A stretch of 19,378 bases of DNA, taken from assembly GCF_958350005.1 (NCBI RefSeq), contig NZ_CATWFF010000019.1:1-19378 (forward strand), in the 5' to 3' direction. Source of the DNA: an uncultured Megasphaera sp. Lineage in GTDB: Bacteria > Bacillota > Negativicutes > Veillonellales > Megasphaeraceae. Shown one piece after another: positions 1 to 7,438 of the stretch (position 1 is the stretch's first letter; each line of letters begins with the position of its first letter). A model generated the notes under the pieces. It had not been told where the DNA came from and ran no database searches. It worked only from the letters and a program-made list of their open reading frames with translations. The position numbers and the translations under genes were made by a program.

Positions 1-14
1 TTAAAAATGGAGAG

Positions 15-20
15 TATAAT
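15..20 (+). promoter_or_regulatory. Probable -10 box of the amino-acid permease gene
   Basis: A perfect TATAAT lies about 70 bases upstream of the permease start codon. The matching -35 box would fall just outside the left edge of the window, so only half of this promoter can be judged. The leader after it holds a short inverted repeat (CCTAAG/TTTAGG, 40-54) of unclear meaning. Confidence 0.45.
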
Positions 21-90
21 AAAGAACAGTTGGTAAAAACCTAAGAAATTTAGGCAAATCAATGAATATCCAATTGAGGAGAGAGGTTCT

Positions 91-1572
91 ATGACGAAAC
101 ACATTTTTAGAACCAAAAGTATCCGCGAGTTCGTCTCTGAGACTACGCAGGGCGGCGGCATGAACAAGGTACTGGGTACGTTTGGTTTGACCATGCTGGG
201 GATCGGCGCCATTGTCGGCACCGGCATTTTTGTATTGACAGGTGTAGCAGCGGCGAATTATTCAGGTCCGGCTCTTATGATTTCTTTCATCATCGCTGCT
301 CTTGCCTGCGGATGTGCGGCTCTGTGCTATGCTGAATTTGCGGCTATGGTTCCCGTAGCAGGCAGTGCCTATACGTACGGGTATGTTGCGCTTGGTGAGT
401 TCTGGGCGTGGATCATCGGCTGGGATCTGGTATTGGAATATGCCTTTGCCGTTTCTGCCGTAGCTATTGGCTGGTCCGGATATTTTACCAATATCCTTAT
501 GAATCTGGGCATTACCCTGCCCAAGGCACTGACCATGGCTCCTTATGACGGCGGCCTGGTCAATTTGCCGGCTATTGCTATTCTCTGCCTGATTGCTTTC
601 ATTAATATTCGCGGTGTACAGCAGAGCGCTGCAGTCAACAATATTATTGTTGCTGTCAAACTGGCTGTAGTTGCCCTGTTTTTAGCCCTGGGATTCAGTC
701 ATGTCGATACGGCTAACTGGGTTCCCTTTATGCCTTTTGGCTGGTCTGGCGTCTTTGCCGGTGCGTCCATTATTTTCTTTGCCTATATTGGCTTTGATGC
801 CGTATCTACGGCAGCGGAAGAAGTTAAGAACCCGCAGCGCGACCTTCCGCGCGGTATTATTTTGTCGCTTATTATCTGTACCGTATTATATATTGCCGTA
901 TCCGGCGTTCTTACGGGCATGGTTCCTTATTTGGAATTTAAGACGACGGCAGCGCCTGTTGCCTTTGCTCTGCAGTCTGTAGGATATCACTGGGGAGCGG
1001 CTGCTATTTCTGTCGGCGCTATTTGCGGTCTTACGTCGGTGCTGCTGGTCATGAGCTTTGGCCAGAGCCGGGTATTGTTCGTCATGTCCCGCGATGGGCT
1101 GCTGCCAAAATTTTTCGGCCATATTCATCCCCGATACAAGACGCCGGCCCGCAGTTCTCTTCTCGTTTGTGCAGTTACAGCTATTACGGCCGGCTTTCTG
1201 CCCATCAATATTGTCGCTGAAATGACGAATATTGGCACACTGTGCGCTTTCATTATCGTATCGGCAGCCGTTATTGTACTGCGCCGGAAAAATCCGGATC
1301 AGCCCAGAGCATTTAAGTGCCCCCTGGTTCCCGTTATTCCCGTACTGGCCATTATCTTTTGTGCCGTATTGATTTATATGCTGCCTTTGGTTACGCAAAT
1401 TCGTTTTATCGTATGGCTGGCATTGGGCCTGGCTATTTATTTTGGCTATGGCTATAACCACAGCATCATTTCCCAGGCCCGCCGCGGTGTCATAGGGATG
1501 GCAGAAGATAGCCCGGCTTGTGGTACTGATGCAGAGCCGGTACGCAAAGAGGTTCATACGAATGCCCATTAA
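91..1572 (+). CDS. APC-family amino-acid permease (BcaP/YhdG/CAT-like)
   Basis: This is an integral-membrane amino-acid transporter of the APC superfamily, 493 residues, with about twelve hydrophobic segments. The first transmembrane helix carries the family hallmark GIGAIVGTGIFVLTG (about residues 36-50), whose unwound glycine-rich stretch binds the substrate amino and carboxyl groups. The next conserved block, CYAEFAAMVPVAGSAYTY (about 79-96), and the following GWDLVLEY are typical of the B. subtilis BcaP/YhdG and cationic amino-acid transporter branch. The start is fixed by a purine-rich ribosome site (AGGAGAGAGG, 77-86) four bases upstream of the ATG. It stands alone, with its own -10 box before it and a strong terminator after it. 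The substrate cannot be read from sequence; branched-chain or cationic amino acids are the main options. The soluble C-terminal tail (about residues 470-493) looks unconserved. Confidence 0.93.
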   Translation: MTKHIFRTKSIREFVSETTQGGGMNKVLGTFGLTMLGIGAIVGTGIFVLTGVAAANYSGPALMISFIIAALACGCAALCYAEFAAMVPVAGSAYTYGYVALGEFWAWIIGWDLVLEYAFAVSAVAIGWSGYFTNILMNLGITLPKALTMAPYDGGLVNLPAIAILCLIAFINIRGVQQSAAVNNIIVAVKLAVVALFLALGFSHVDTANWVPFMPFGWSGVFAGASIIFFAYIGFDAVSTAAEEVKNPQRDLPRGIILSLIICTVLYIAVSGVLTGMVPYLEFKTTAAPVAFALQSVGYHWGAAAISVGAICGLTSVLLVMSFGQSRVLFVMSRDGLLPKFFGHIHPRYKTPARSSLLVCAVTAITAGFLPINIVAEMTNIGTLCAFIIVSAAVIVLRRKNPDQPRAFKCPLVPVIPVLAIIFCAVLIYMLPLVTQIRFIVWLALGLAIYFGYGYNHSIISQARRGVIGMAEDSPACGTDAEPVRKEVHTNAH

Positions 1573-1611
1573 CTGCCAGGCCGTTCTTATGTAGCTGCTG
1601 GCTGTATCCTT

Positions 1612-1650
1612 AACATGCAGTTTCTTTCCCAAGAGACTGCATGTTTTTTT
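1612..1650 (+). terminator. Rho-independent terminator of the permease gene
   Basis: A 15-bp stem (1612-1626 with 1631-1645, one G:T wobble) with a four-base loop TCCC runs into a seven-base T tract. It lies 40 bases after the permease stop codon and separates this gene from the next promoter. Confidence 0.93.
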
Positions 1651-1660
1651 GTAGGGTATA

Positions 1661-1690
1661 TCGACAGGGAAAAGAAGTTCGTCGTATAAT
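1661..1690 (+). promoter_or_regulatory. Sigma-A-type promoter for the EamA-queC-M13 transcript
   Basis: TCGACA (1661-1666, one mismatch to TTGACA) is followed after 18 bases by a perfect TATAAT (1685-1690). It sits right after the preceding terminator and about 30 bases before the EamA start, where a promoter is expected. Confidence 0.75.
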
Positions 1691-1720
1691 AAATAGAAAA
1701 CACGAAGGGAGATGCAGTCT

Positions 1721-2599
1721 GTGATCAAAGCCCTCCTGCTGCTCTATGCCATTTGGGGATTTAACTGGGTTGTTATGAAACAAGCCAATGCATTCTTTCC
1801 GCCTATTACGTTTTCCTGTTATCGGTTTTTGCTGGCCTCTGTTGTCCTGCTGGCGGTCAATGTATTTCTCCGCCTTCCTGTGCCGCCGCGCCGGTACTGG
1901 CCGTGGATTGTGGCTACAGGCATACTGCAGATTGCCGTGAACAATGGCGGAATCCAGATGGGAACCGTCTCGCTGGGAGCCGGCATGGTGGCGGTCATCA
2001 ATTACAGCATGCCCGTATGGATGGCCATATTGGCTTACTTTATTCTTCATGAAGAACTGACGAAGCGAAAACTGGCTGGTATTGCCGTTTGCATGCTCGG
2101 ACTGGCTGTGCTGATGAATGTCGATACTGTCGGCAGTGTTTCCGGTCTGGTCATTACCGTCATTGCCGCCGTTGCCTGGGCCGTTGCCGGCATTATCGTA
2201 AAAAAACAGAATCAGCTGTACCATGGCCGCGACTGCACGATGATTCAGTATACGACGTGGCAAATCGTCGTCGGCGCAGGTGTGCTGTTTGTATATTCTC
2301 TGTGGTTTGAACCGGGAACGGTCGTGTGGACGCCTATGGCTGTGGCCTGTCTGGGGTATAACGGCTTTCTCGCTTCGGCTGTCGCCTTTTTCCTCTGGAA
2401 CCATGTGCTGACCCATATGGAAGCGGCAAAAGCCGGTGTGGCCATTTTGGGAGTGCCCGTTGTCGGCGTTATCTGCGGCGTACTGGTGCTGGGGGAACAG
2501 CTGCACTGGAATTCGGCAGTAGGAATGGCGCTGATTTTAGGCGGTATTGTATGTATTGTCGCACCGAAGCGTATGAAAGGACGACTACCGGTTAAATAA
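1721..2599 (+). CDS. EamA-family (DMT superfamily) transporter
   Basis: This is a ten-helix drug/metabolite transporter made of two EamA repeats (about residues 4-138 and 147-285). The first repeat opens with LLLYAIWGFNWVVMK, the usual start of this family. The second has the conserved FFLWNHVLTHMEAAKAG and a GVLVLGEQL segment. I chose the GTG at 1721 (292 residues) because the ribosome site AAGGGAG (1705-1711) is nine bases upstream. The ATG at 1712 directly abuts that site and would be poorly placed. The gene is probably the first of a transcript, since queC starts 26 bases after its stop and M13 follows. EamA proteins export or import metabolites, amino acids or purines, and the substrate here is unknown. 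Its position beside queC allows, but does not show, a role in deazapurine traffic. Confidence 0.9.
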   Translation: MIKALLLLYAIWGFNWVVMKQANAFFPPITFSCYRFLLASVVLLAVNVFLRLPVPPRRYWPWIVATGILQIAVNNGGIQMGTVSLGAGMVAVINYSMPVWMAILAYFILHEELTKRKLAGIAVCMLGLAVLMNVDTVGSVSGLVITVIAAVAWAVAGIIVKKQNQLYHGRDCTMIQYTTWQIVVGAGVLFVYSLWFEPGTVVWTPMAVACLGYNGFLASAVAFFLWNHVLTHMEAAKAGVAILGVPVVGVICGVLVLGEQLHWNSAVGMALILGGIVCIVAPKRMKGRLPVK

Positions 2600-2625
2600 G
2601 GAGATACAGAAAGGAAGCAGAGCAT

Positions 2626-3312
2626 ATGAAATGCGTAGTATTATTAAGTGGTGGTATTGATTCGACGACCTGTCTGGCCATGGCTGTAGAAAAATACGGC
2701 TCTTCAAACGTCATGGCTCTGACGGCATATTACGGACAAAAGCATGCCAGAGAGCTGGAGGCAGCCCGACAGGTAGCTGCGTATTACGGCGTTTCTCATG
2801 AACAGATTGATGTGTCCAAAGCGTTTTCCCTGAGCAACTGCTCCCTCTTATCCGGCAGTACCAGGCAGATAAAACACGAGTCCTATGCGCAGCAGCTGCG
2901 TGAAATTGGCGGAGAAGGGACGCTGGAGACGTATGTTCCGTTCCGTAATGGCTTATTTTTGTCTTATGCTGCGGCCGTGGCGATCAGCGTAGGCGCCGAA
3001 GTGATTTATTACGGCGCTCATGCCGATGATGCGGCAGGAAGAGCCTATCCGGACTGTACGCCTGCATTTGAACAGGCCATGAATCAGGCGATTTACGAAG
3101 GGTCCGGGAGGATATGCCATCTGGAAGCGCCGCTGCTGCAGTGGAACAAGGCCGGCGTCGTAAAGGAAGGACTCCGCCTTCGCGCACCTTATGAACTGAC
3201 CTGGAGCTGTTATGAAGGGGGAGATGTGCCGTGCGGTACCTGCGGCACCTGTATAGACCGGGCCCGGGCCTTTGCTGCTAATGGTGTAGAAGATCCGGCA
3301 CTGCACCGATAA
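2626..3312 (+). CDS. queC: 7-cyano-7-deazaguanine (preQ0) synthase
   Basis: QueC is an ATP-dependent cytoplasmic enzyme that converts 7-carboxy-7-deazaguanine and ammonia to preQ0, a step towards queuosine in tRNA. The 228-residue protein has the PP-loop SGGIDS (residues 8-13), which binds ATP. It also has the block YVPFRNGLFLSYAAAVA and the motif YGAHADDAAGRAYPDC. The four zinc cysteines are all present at 195, 203, 206 and 209 (SCYEGGDVPCGTCGTC). The length is normal for the family. The ATG at 2626 has an AAGGAAG site eight bases upstream. It lies 26 bases downstream of the EamA gene and 30 bases before the chosen M13 start, so all three are probably co-transcribed. The partners queD, queE and queF are not in the window. 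Confidence 0.96.
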   Translation: MKCVVLLSGGIDSTTCLAMAVEKYGSSNVMALTAYYGQKHARELEAARQVAAYYGVSHEQIDVSKAFSLSNCSLLSGSTRQIKHESYAQQLREIGGEGTLETYVPFRNGLFLSYAAAVAISVGAEVIYYGAHADDAAGRAYPDCTPAFEQAMNQAIYEGSGRICHLEAPLLQWNKAGVVKEGLRLRAPYELTWSCYEGGDVPCGTCGTCIDRARAFAANGVEDPALHR

Positions 3313-3314
3313 CT

Positions 3315-3345
3315 GGGAGGAATGAAGATGGAGGCAAGTACGATG
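3315..3345 (+). promoter_or_regulatory. Two stacked ribosome sites before the M13 gene
   Basis: GGGAGGA (3315-3321) serves an ATG at 3328, and a second GGAGG (3330-3334) serves the ATG at 3343. Both codons are in the same frame. The downstream pair gives the cleaner signal peptide, the upstream one adds five residues (MEAST). Confidence 0.6.
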
Positions 3346-5319
3346 AAAAAGACGGTGCGTCTGGCACTGCTGACAGCTGCTGTCGTTTTTGCATTCTGCA
3401 GCGTCCAGGGCGCGGAAGTGACGGAAAAGGATGATTTTTATCAGGCTGTCAATGGGCAGACGCTGGCAGAAAAACAGATCAAGCCTACAGAACCGTCATG
3501 GTCTTGGTTTTCTGAACAGTCTCAGAAAAATATTAAAACCTTGGAGGCGGACATGAAGGAAATTGTCGCCAAAGAGGGGACGTACGCACCGGGAACGGCA
3601 GAGCAGAAAATTGCCGACCTGTATCGCTGTGCCAGTGATATGGACCGGCGCAATGCAACGGCGCGTCACCATATTCAGGCCGTGCTGAAGCCGGTAGAAC
3701 AGGCAGCGACGACGGCAGAACTTACGCAGGCCCTGTGCCGCATTCACGACGAGTATGGAGCCGATGTCTTTGTGACCTATACAGCAGATCGACGGCCAGA
3801 CAGCTCGGTCTACGCAGCCCGTATTGTTCCGGTAGAGACGATGCTCAGCAGGGCAGAACTGGAGAATGAGCCGCAGCCAGGGGCGTGGCAGCGATATAAG
3901 CAGTATATTGCCGACGTTTTAAAAGAAGCAGGCCAGCCGGAAGAAAAGGCACAGCAGCAGGCTGCTGCCATTTTTGCCATGGAGCAGCAATGGGCTCCGG
4001 CTATGCTGACCAGCGAAGAACGCAATGATGTTACAGTATACAATCGCATGAGCCGGCGGGAACAGGCAGAACGGGTCATGGCCAATATGAATGGGCCCCT
4101 GCTTTTTTCCGCCTGGGGCCTGGACAGAGAAGAAGAAGTCTTTTTATCCAACGAAGCCTATCTGCGCCGCATGGATGAATCGTATACGCCGGAACACATA
4201 GAACTTCTTAAAAGTTATGCCACCTTTCGCATTATGAATTCCTATGCTCCCTATGCAGATGCAGTACTGCGGGATTTGCAGCGCCAGTATATACAGCAGC
4301 GCTTTGGCATTCGCCAGAGCCGCAGCGATGAAGAAACGGCAAGCCGCCTTACGCAGTCGCTGCTGCCATACGAGTTCGGACAGATTTATGCAGGAAAACA
4401 CCTTTCTCCTGAAACCGTACAGGATGTGCGGGCCATGATTGATGAAATCCGCGGCGTATATAAAAAGCGGCTCCTTGCCAATACGTGGCTCAGCAGAGAG
4501 ACCAGAAAAAAGGCGGTGGAAAAGATAGATTCCCTGCGGGTCTTTGTCGGCGGACCGGCAGCGGACGACAGGCCGCTCATTGAAACGATGCCCGTAGTTA
4601 CGGCCGAAAAAGACGGCGGCGATTTGCTGAGCAATGTCATACAGAGTTCTGTTGCTGTGCAGCAGCAGGTCCATGCCCTCTTGGGGACACACTTTAATCC
4701 GGATAAATGGTATGCTTTCCAGCCGCAGGACGTCAATGCGGCGTATATACCGGAAAACAACAGCATTACCATTCCGGCAGGTATTCTGAATTCCCCCTTT
4801 TATCAGCAAGGTGCACCGGCAGGTACGAATTTAGGCGGTATTGGCGTCGTTATTGGCCATGAAATATCTCATGCTTTTGATCCTAACGGCAGTCAGTACG
4901 ATAAAAACGGCATGATGAAGAACTGGTGGAAACGGTCTGATTATGAGGCCTTTCAGAAAAAGGCCGCTGCTTTTGGCACCTATTACGACCAGTATGCTGT
5001 AGGACCGGGATTGTATGAAAACGGACGGCTCGTCACGAATGAAGCTATTGCCGACTGCGGCGGCCTGTCTGTCGTTACGGAAATTGCCGGTGCCGATACA
5101 GAGGCGCTGCGCAGGCTGTATCGTAATTTTGCCGTCATTTTTGCCGAAAAAATGACGCCTCAGCTGCTGCTGCAGATCGTGCAGAACGATCCCCATCCCG
5201 TCAGTCCGGCCCGGGTCAATGCAGCTCTTTCGTCGACAGACGGATTTTATGCTGCCTATGACATTCAGCCGGGAGACGGCATGTATACAGAAGAAAAAGG
5301 CCGCGTAAAGCTTTGGTAA
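3343..5319 (+). CDS. Secreted M13-family (neprilysin/PepO-like) zinc endopeptidase
   Basis: This is a zinc metallopeptidase of family M13, which cleaves short peptides. From this start it has 658 residues. A signal peptide is clear: a lysine n-region (MKK), a hydrophobic core, and cleavage near VQGA (about residue 19), so it acts outside the cytoplasm. The catalytic domain has the substrate-binding NAAYIPENNSITIPAGIL block, then HEISH (H506, E507, H510), then EAIAD (E567 as third zinc ligand, D571). It ends in DPHP...RVN and a C-terminal tryptophan, as M13 enzymes do. Two further starts exist upstream: ATG 3328 behind GGGAGGA (3315-3321), and ATG 3322, which abuts that site. I prefer 3343 because GGAGG (3330-3334) is eight bases away and the signal peptide then begins normally. 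The true substrate is unknown. Confidence 0.92.
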   Translation: MKKTVRLALLTAAVVFAFCSVQGAEVTEKDDFYQAVNGQTLAEKQIKPTEPSWSWFSEQSQKNIKTLEADMKEIVAKEGTYAPGTAEQKIADLYRCASDMDRRNATARHHIQAVLKPVEQAATTAELTQALCRIHDEYGADVFVTYTADRRPDSSVYAARIVPVETMLSRAELENEPQPGAWQRYKQYIADVLKEAGQPEEKAQQQAAAIFAMEQQWAPAMLTSEERNDVTVYNRMSRREQAERVMANMNGPLLFSAWGLDREEEVFLSNEAYLRRMDESYTPEHIELLKSYATFRIMNSYAPYADAVLRDLQRQYIQQRFGIRQSRSDEETASRLTQSLLPYEFGQIYAGKHLSPETVQDVRAMIDEIRGVYKKRLLANTWLSRETRKKAVEKIDSLRVFVGGPAADDRPLIETMPVVTAEKDGGDLLSNVIQSSVAVQQQVHALLGTHFNPDKWYAFQPQDVNAAYIPENNSITIPAGILNSPFYQQGAPAGTNLGGIGVVIGHEISHAFDPNGSQYDKNGMMKNWWKRSDYEAFQKKAAAFGTYYDQYAVGPGLYENGRLVTNEAIADCGGLSVVTEIAGADTEALRRLYRNFAVIFAEKMTPQLLLQIVQNDPHPVSPARVNAALSSTDGFYAAYDIQPGDGMYTEEKGRVKLW

Positions 5320-5356
5320 GATCTGCTCTTTTTGAATCCTGCTGCAGCGGCAGACC

Positions 5357-5385
5357 TTGCATTATTTAATTGAATACGGTACAAT
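5357..5385 (+). promoter_or_regulatory. Possible promoter for pyk
   Basis: TTGCAT (5357-5362) and TACAAT (5380-5385) are separated by 17 bases. The -10 box is good (one mismatch) but the -35 is weak (three matches). If used, transcription would begin close to 5392, which places the 30-bp palindrome at the very start of the mRNA. Confidence 0.4.
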
Positions 5386-5394
5386 CACAACAGG

Positions 5395-5424
5395 ACAGTG
5401 CTCGGAATATATTCCGAGCACTGT
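5395..5424. repeat. Perfect 30-bp palindrome upstream of pyk
   Basis: The two halves (5395-5409 and 5410-5424) are exact reverse complements, the left arm reading ACAGTGCTCGGAA before the AT centre. As RNA it folds into a 13-bp stem with a four-base loop. No T tract follows (ACCTATTTACC), so it is not a standard terminator. It could be a protein operator, a leader hairpin that stabilises pyk mRNA, or a weak transcription end for the M13 gene. Confidence 0.85.
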
Positions 5425-5536
5425 ACCTATTTACCCTGCCGGGACATAAAACGTACCAGCAGGGAACATAATTGCAGTAAATGAAATGGCGCGACACACA
5501 GAATATATTCCCCCGTTATGTAAAAGGAGAGGTATC

Positions 5537-7285
5537 ATGCTGAAAAAGACAAAAATCGTTTGCACTCTGGGACCGAGTTCAAACACGCAGGAAACGATTG
5601 AAAAGATGATTCAAGCTGGCATGAATGTGGCCCGTTTTAACTTCTCTCATGGCTCTCATGAGGAACATAAAAAACGGATTGAAATGGTACGGGCTGCTTC
5701 TAAAAAATTAGGTGTGCCTGTGGCGTTGCTTTTGGATACAAAAGGCCCGGAAATTCGCCTGGGTACCTTTAAAGAAGGCTCGGTTCAGCTGGAAGCGGGT
5801 CATGAATTTATTTTGACGGCCCGACAGGTAGAAGGGGATGCGACGATTGCCTCGATGAACTATAAAGAACTGCCGCAGGATGTAACGGCAGGAGATCATA
5901 TCCTCCTTTCTGATGGACTGGTAAACCTGGAAGTCCTCAAGGTAGAAGGGGAAGATATTTATACTAAAATTCTGAACAGCGGGAAAATGAGCGACCGCAA
6001 GCGCGTAGCTGTTCCGGGAATAGCCATCAATTTACCGGCTGTTTCAGCAACCGATGCGGCGGACATTGAATTTGGCATCCGCATGAATATGGACTGGATT
6101 GCCGCTTCCTTCATTCAGCGCGGCAAAGATGTCGTGACTATCCGGAAGATTTTGGAAAAGCACAATAACCACATGAAGATTATTTCTAAAATTGAATGTC
6201 AGGCAGCTGTCGATCGGATTGATGAAATCATTAAAATGAGTGATGGCATTATGGTAGCCCGCGGTGATTTGGGCGTAGAAGTTCCGGCCGAAGAAGTGCC
6301 GATGCTGCAGAAAATGCTGATTCATAAATGCCAGGCTGCGGGCAAGCCGGTTATTACGGCAACGCAGATGCTGGAATCGATGTGCACCAATCCCCGTCCT
6401 ACCCGTGCGGAAACGAGCGACGTTGCCAATGCAATTCTCGACGGAACCGATGCGATTATGCTCAGCGGTGAAACGGCTGGCGGCCTGTATCCTGTAGAAG
6501 CAGTGGCTACGATGGCCCGCGTTGCGACCTTTACGGAAAGCAAGGTCACGCCAGGTAATCATCAGGATACAGAAGCGGAATCAGAAACGACGACTGAATC
6601 GATTGGCAAGGCTGTCGTTAAAATTGCCAAAGATCTGCATGCTGCTGCCATTATTGCCTCTACGGAACGAGGCGGGACGGCGCAGATGATTTCCAAGTTT
6701 CGCCCGGCCTGTCCGGTCATTGCCGTATCGCCGCACGAAAATATTATTCGCCGCCTGCAGCTCAACTGGGGCGTTCAGGCCATTATCGGCAAAGAAGCCA
6801 GCGATTCTGATGAAGTAGTGGATAATGCAATTTTTGCAGCTCTCGACAACGATCTCATCAATGCCGGCGATCTGGTCGTCCTTACAGCCGGTGTCCCTGT
6901 GGCCAAGGCTGGTTCTACGAACATGATACGTGTTCAGGTCGTTGGTGACGTCCTTCTGCGGGGCACCGGCATTGGCCGCAATTCGGCTATTGGTCCCGTA
7001 TGCGTTGCCGATTCTCAGGCCGCTCTGGAAAAGCACTTCACCCCTGGCTGCATCCTTGTCGTTCGTTCGGCTCAGCCCGAATGGGTGGACTATATGAAAC
7101 AGTCCAGTGCCATTGTAACGGAAGAAGCCGGACTTACCAGCGAATCGGCTATTATTGCCATTACCCTCGGCATTCCTACTGTCGTCGGCGCTGCCCATGC
7201 GGCGGACACCCTGGAAAATGGTGAAGTCGTCACGGTAGATGCCAGCCGCGGTACTATTTTCCGCGGTGCTGCCAATGCCCGATAA
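5537..7285 (+). CDS. pyk: Pyruvate kinase with extra C-terminal domain
   Basis: Pyruvate kinase converts phosphoenolpyruvate and ADP to pyruvate and ATP, the last step of glycolysis, in the cytoplasm. The 582-residue protein has R33, N35, S37 in ARFNFSHG, then D67-T-K-G. The catalytic K218 and metal ligand E220 lie in IISKIE, D244 in ARGDLGVE, and T276 in TATQMLESM. The length matches the Bacillus/Geobacillus type (about 585), which has an additional domain of roughly 110 residues related to the PEP-utiliser mobile domain. In that domain the usual TSHAA is TSESA here, so the histidine is missing and it cannot be a phosphocarrier. The ATG at 5537 follows AAAGGAGAGG (5523-5532) and gives the family N-terminus MLKKTKIVCTLGPSS. 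An in-frame ATG at 5486 lacks these features. Allosteric control cannot be read from the sequence. Confidence 0.97.
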   Translation: MLKKTKIVCTLGPSSNTQETIEKMIQAGMNVARFNFSHGSHEEHKKRIEMVRAASKKLGVPVALLLDTKGPEIRLGTFKEGSVQLEAGHEFILTARQVEGDATIASMNYKELPQDVTAGDHILLSDGLVNLEVLKVEGEDIYTKILNSGKMSDRKRVAVPGIAINLPAVSATDAADIEFGIRMNMDWIAASFIQRGKDVVTIRKILEKHNNHMKIISKIECQAAVDRIDEIIKMSDGIMVARGDLGVEVPAEEVPMLQKMLIHKCQAAGKPVITATQMLESMCTNPRPTRAETSDVANAILDGTDAIMLSGETAGGLYPVEAVATMARVATFTESKVTPGNHQDTEAESETTTESIGKAVVKIAKDLHAAAIIASTERGGTAQMISKFRPACPVIAVSPHENIIRRLQLNWGVQAIIGKEASDSDEVVDNAIFAALDNDLINAGDLVVLTAGVPVAKAGSTNMIRVQVVGDVLLRGTGIGRNSAIGPVCVADSQAALEKHFTPGCILVVRSAQPEWVDYMKQSSAIVTEEAGLTSESAIIAITLGIPTVVGAAHAADTLENGEVVTVDASRGTIFRGAANAR

Positions 7286-7299
7286 CATGCCTTCTTATG

Positions 7300-7337
7300 C
7301 CCTGCAGTACAGACTGTGTCTGTACTGCAGGGTTTTT
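7300..7337 (+). terminator. Rho-independent terminator of pyk
   Basis: A perfect 14-bp GC-rich stem (7300-7313 with 7319-7332), loop CTGTG, followed by five T. It begins 15 bases after the pyk stop codon. Confidence 0.93.
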
Positions 7338-7372
7338 GCGTTTCTGTCTCCATGGCAGCAGGATATTACGGC

Positions 7373-7401
7373 CTGACCGGAGAAATATGTATATATAAGA
7401 T
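7373..7401 (+). promoter_or_regulatory. Possible promoter for glpX
   Basis: CTGACC (7373-7378) and TAAGAT (7396-7401) are 17 bases apart. Each box has four consensus matches. An overlapping TATAAG (7394-7399) is closer to consensus but leaves a 15-base spacer. A promoter somewhere here is expected, because a strong terminator precedes and the gene begins at 7439. Confidence 0.35.
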
Positions 7402-7438
7402 AGTGTTTCCTAGGTATTTCATTACAGGAGGCGAAGCT

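Noticed and set aside
886..2506. Two overlapping antisense frames (298 and 280 codons) across the permease and EamA genes
   Set aside because: Both run through a strong plus-strand terminator and promoter, show no recognisable domain, and have the same shadow-type composition.
5320..5536. A riboswitch before pyk
   Set aside because: Apart from the palindrome I see no conserved aptamer-like arrangement and no terminator/antiterminator pair.
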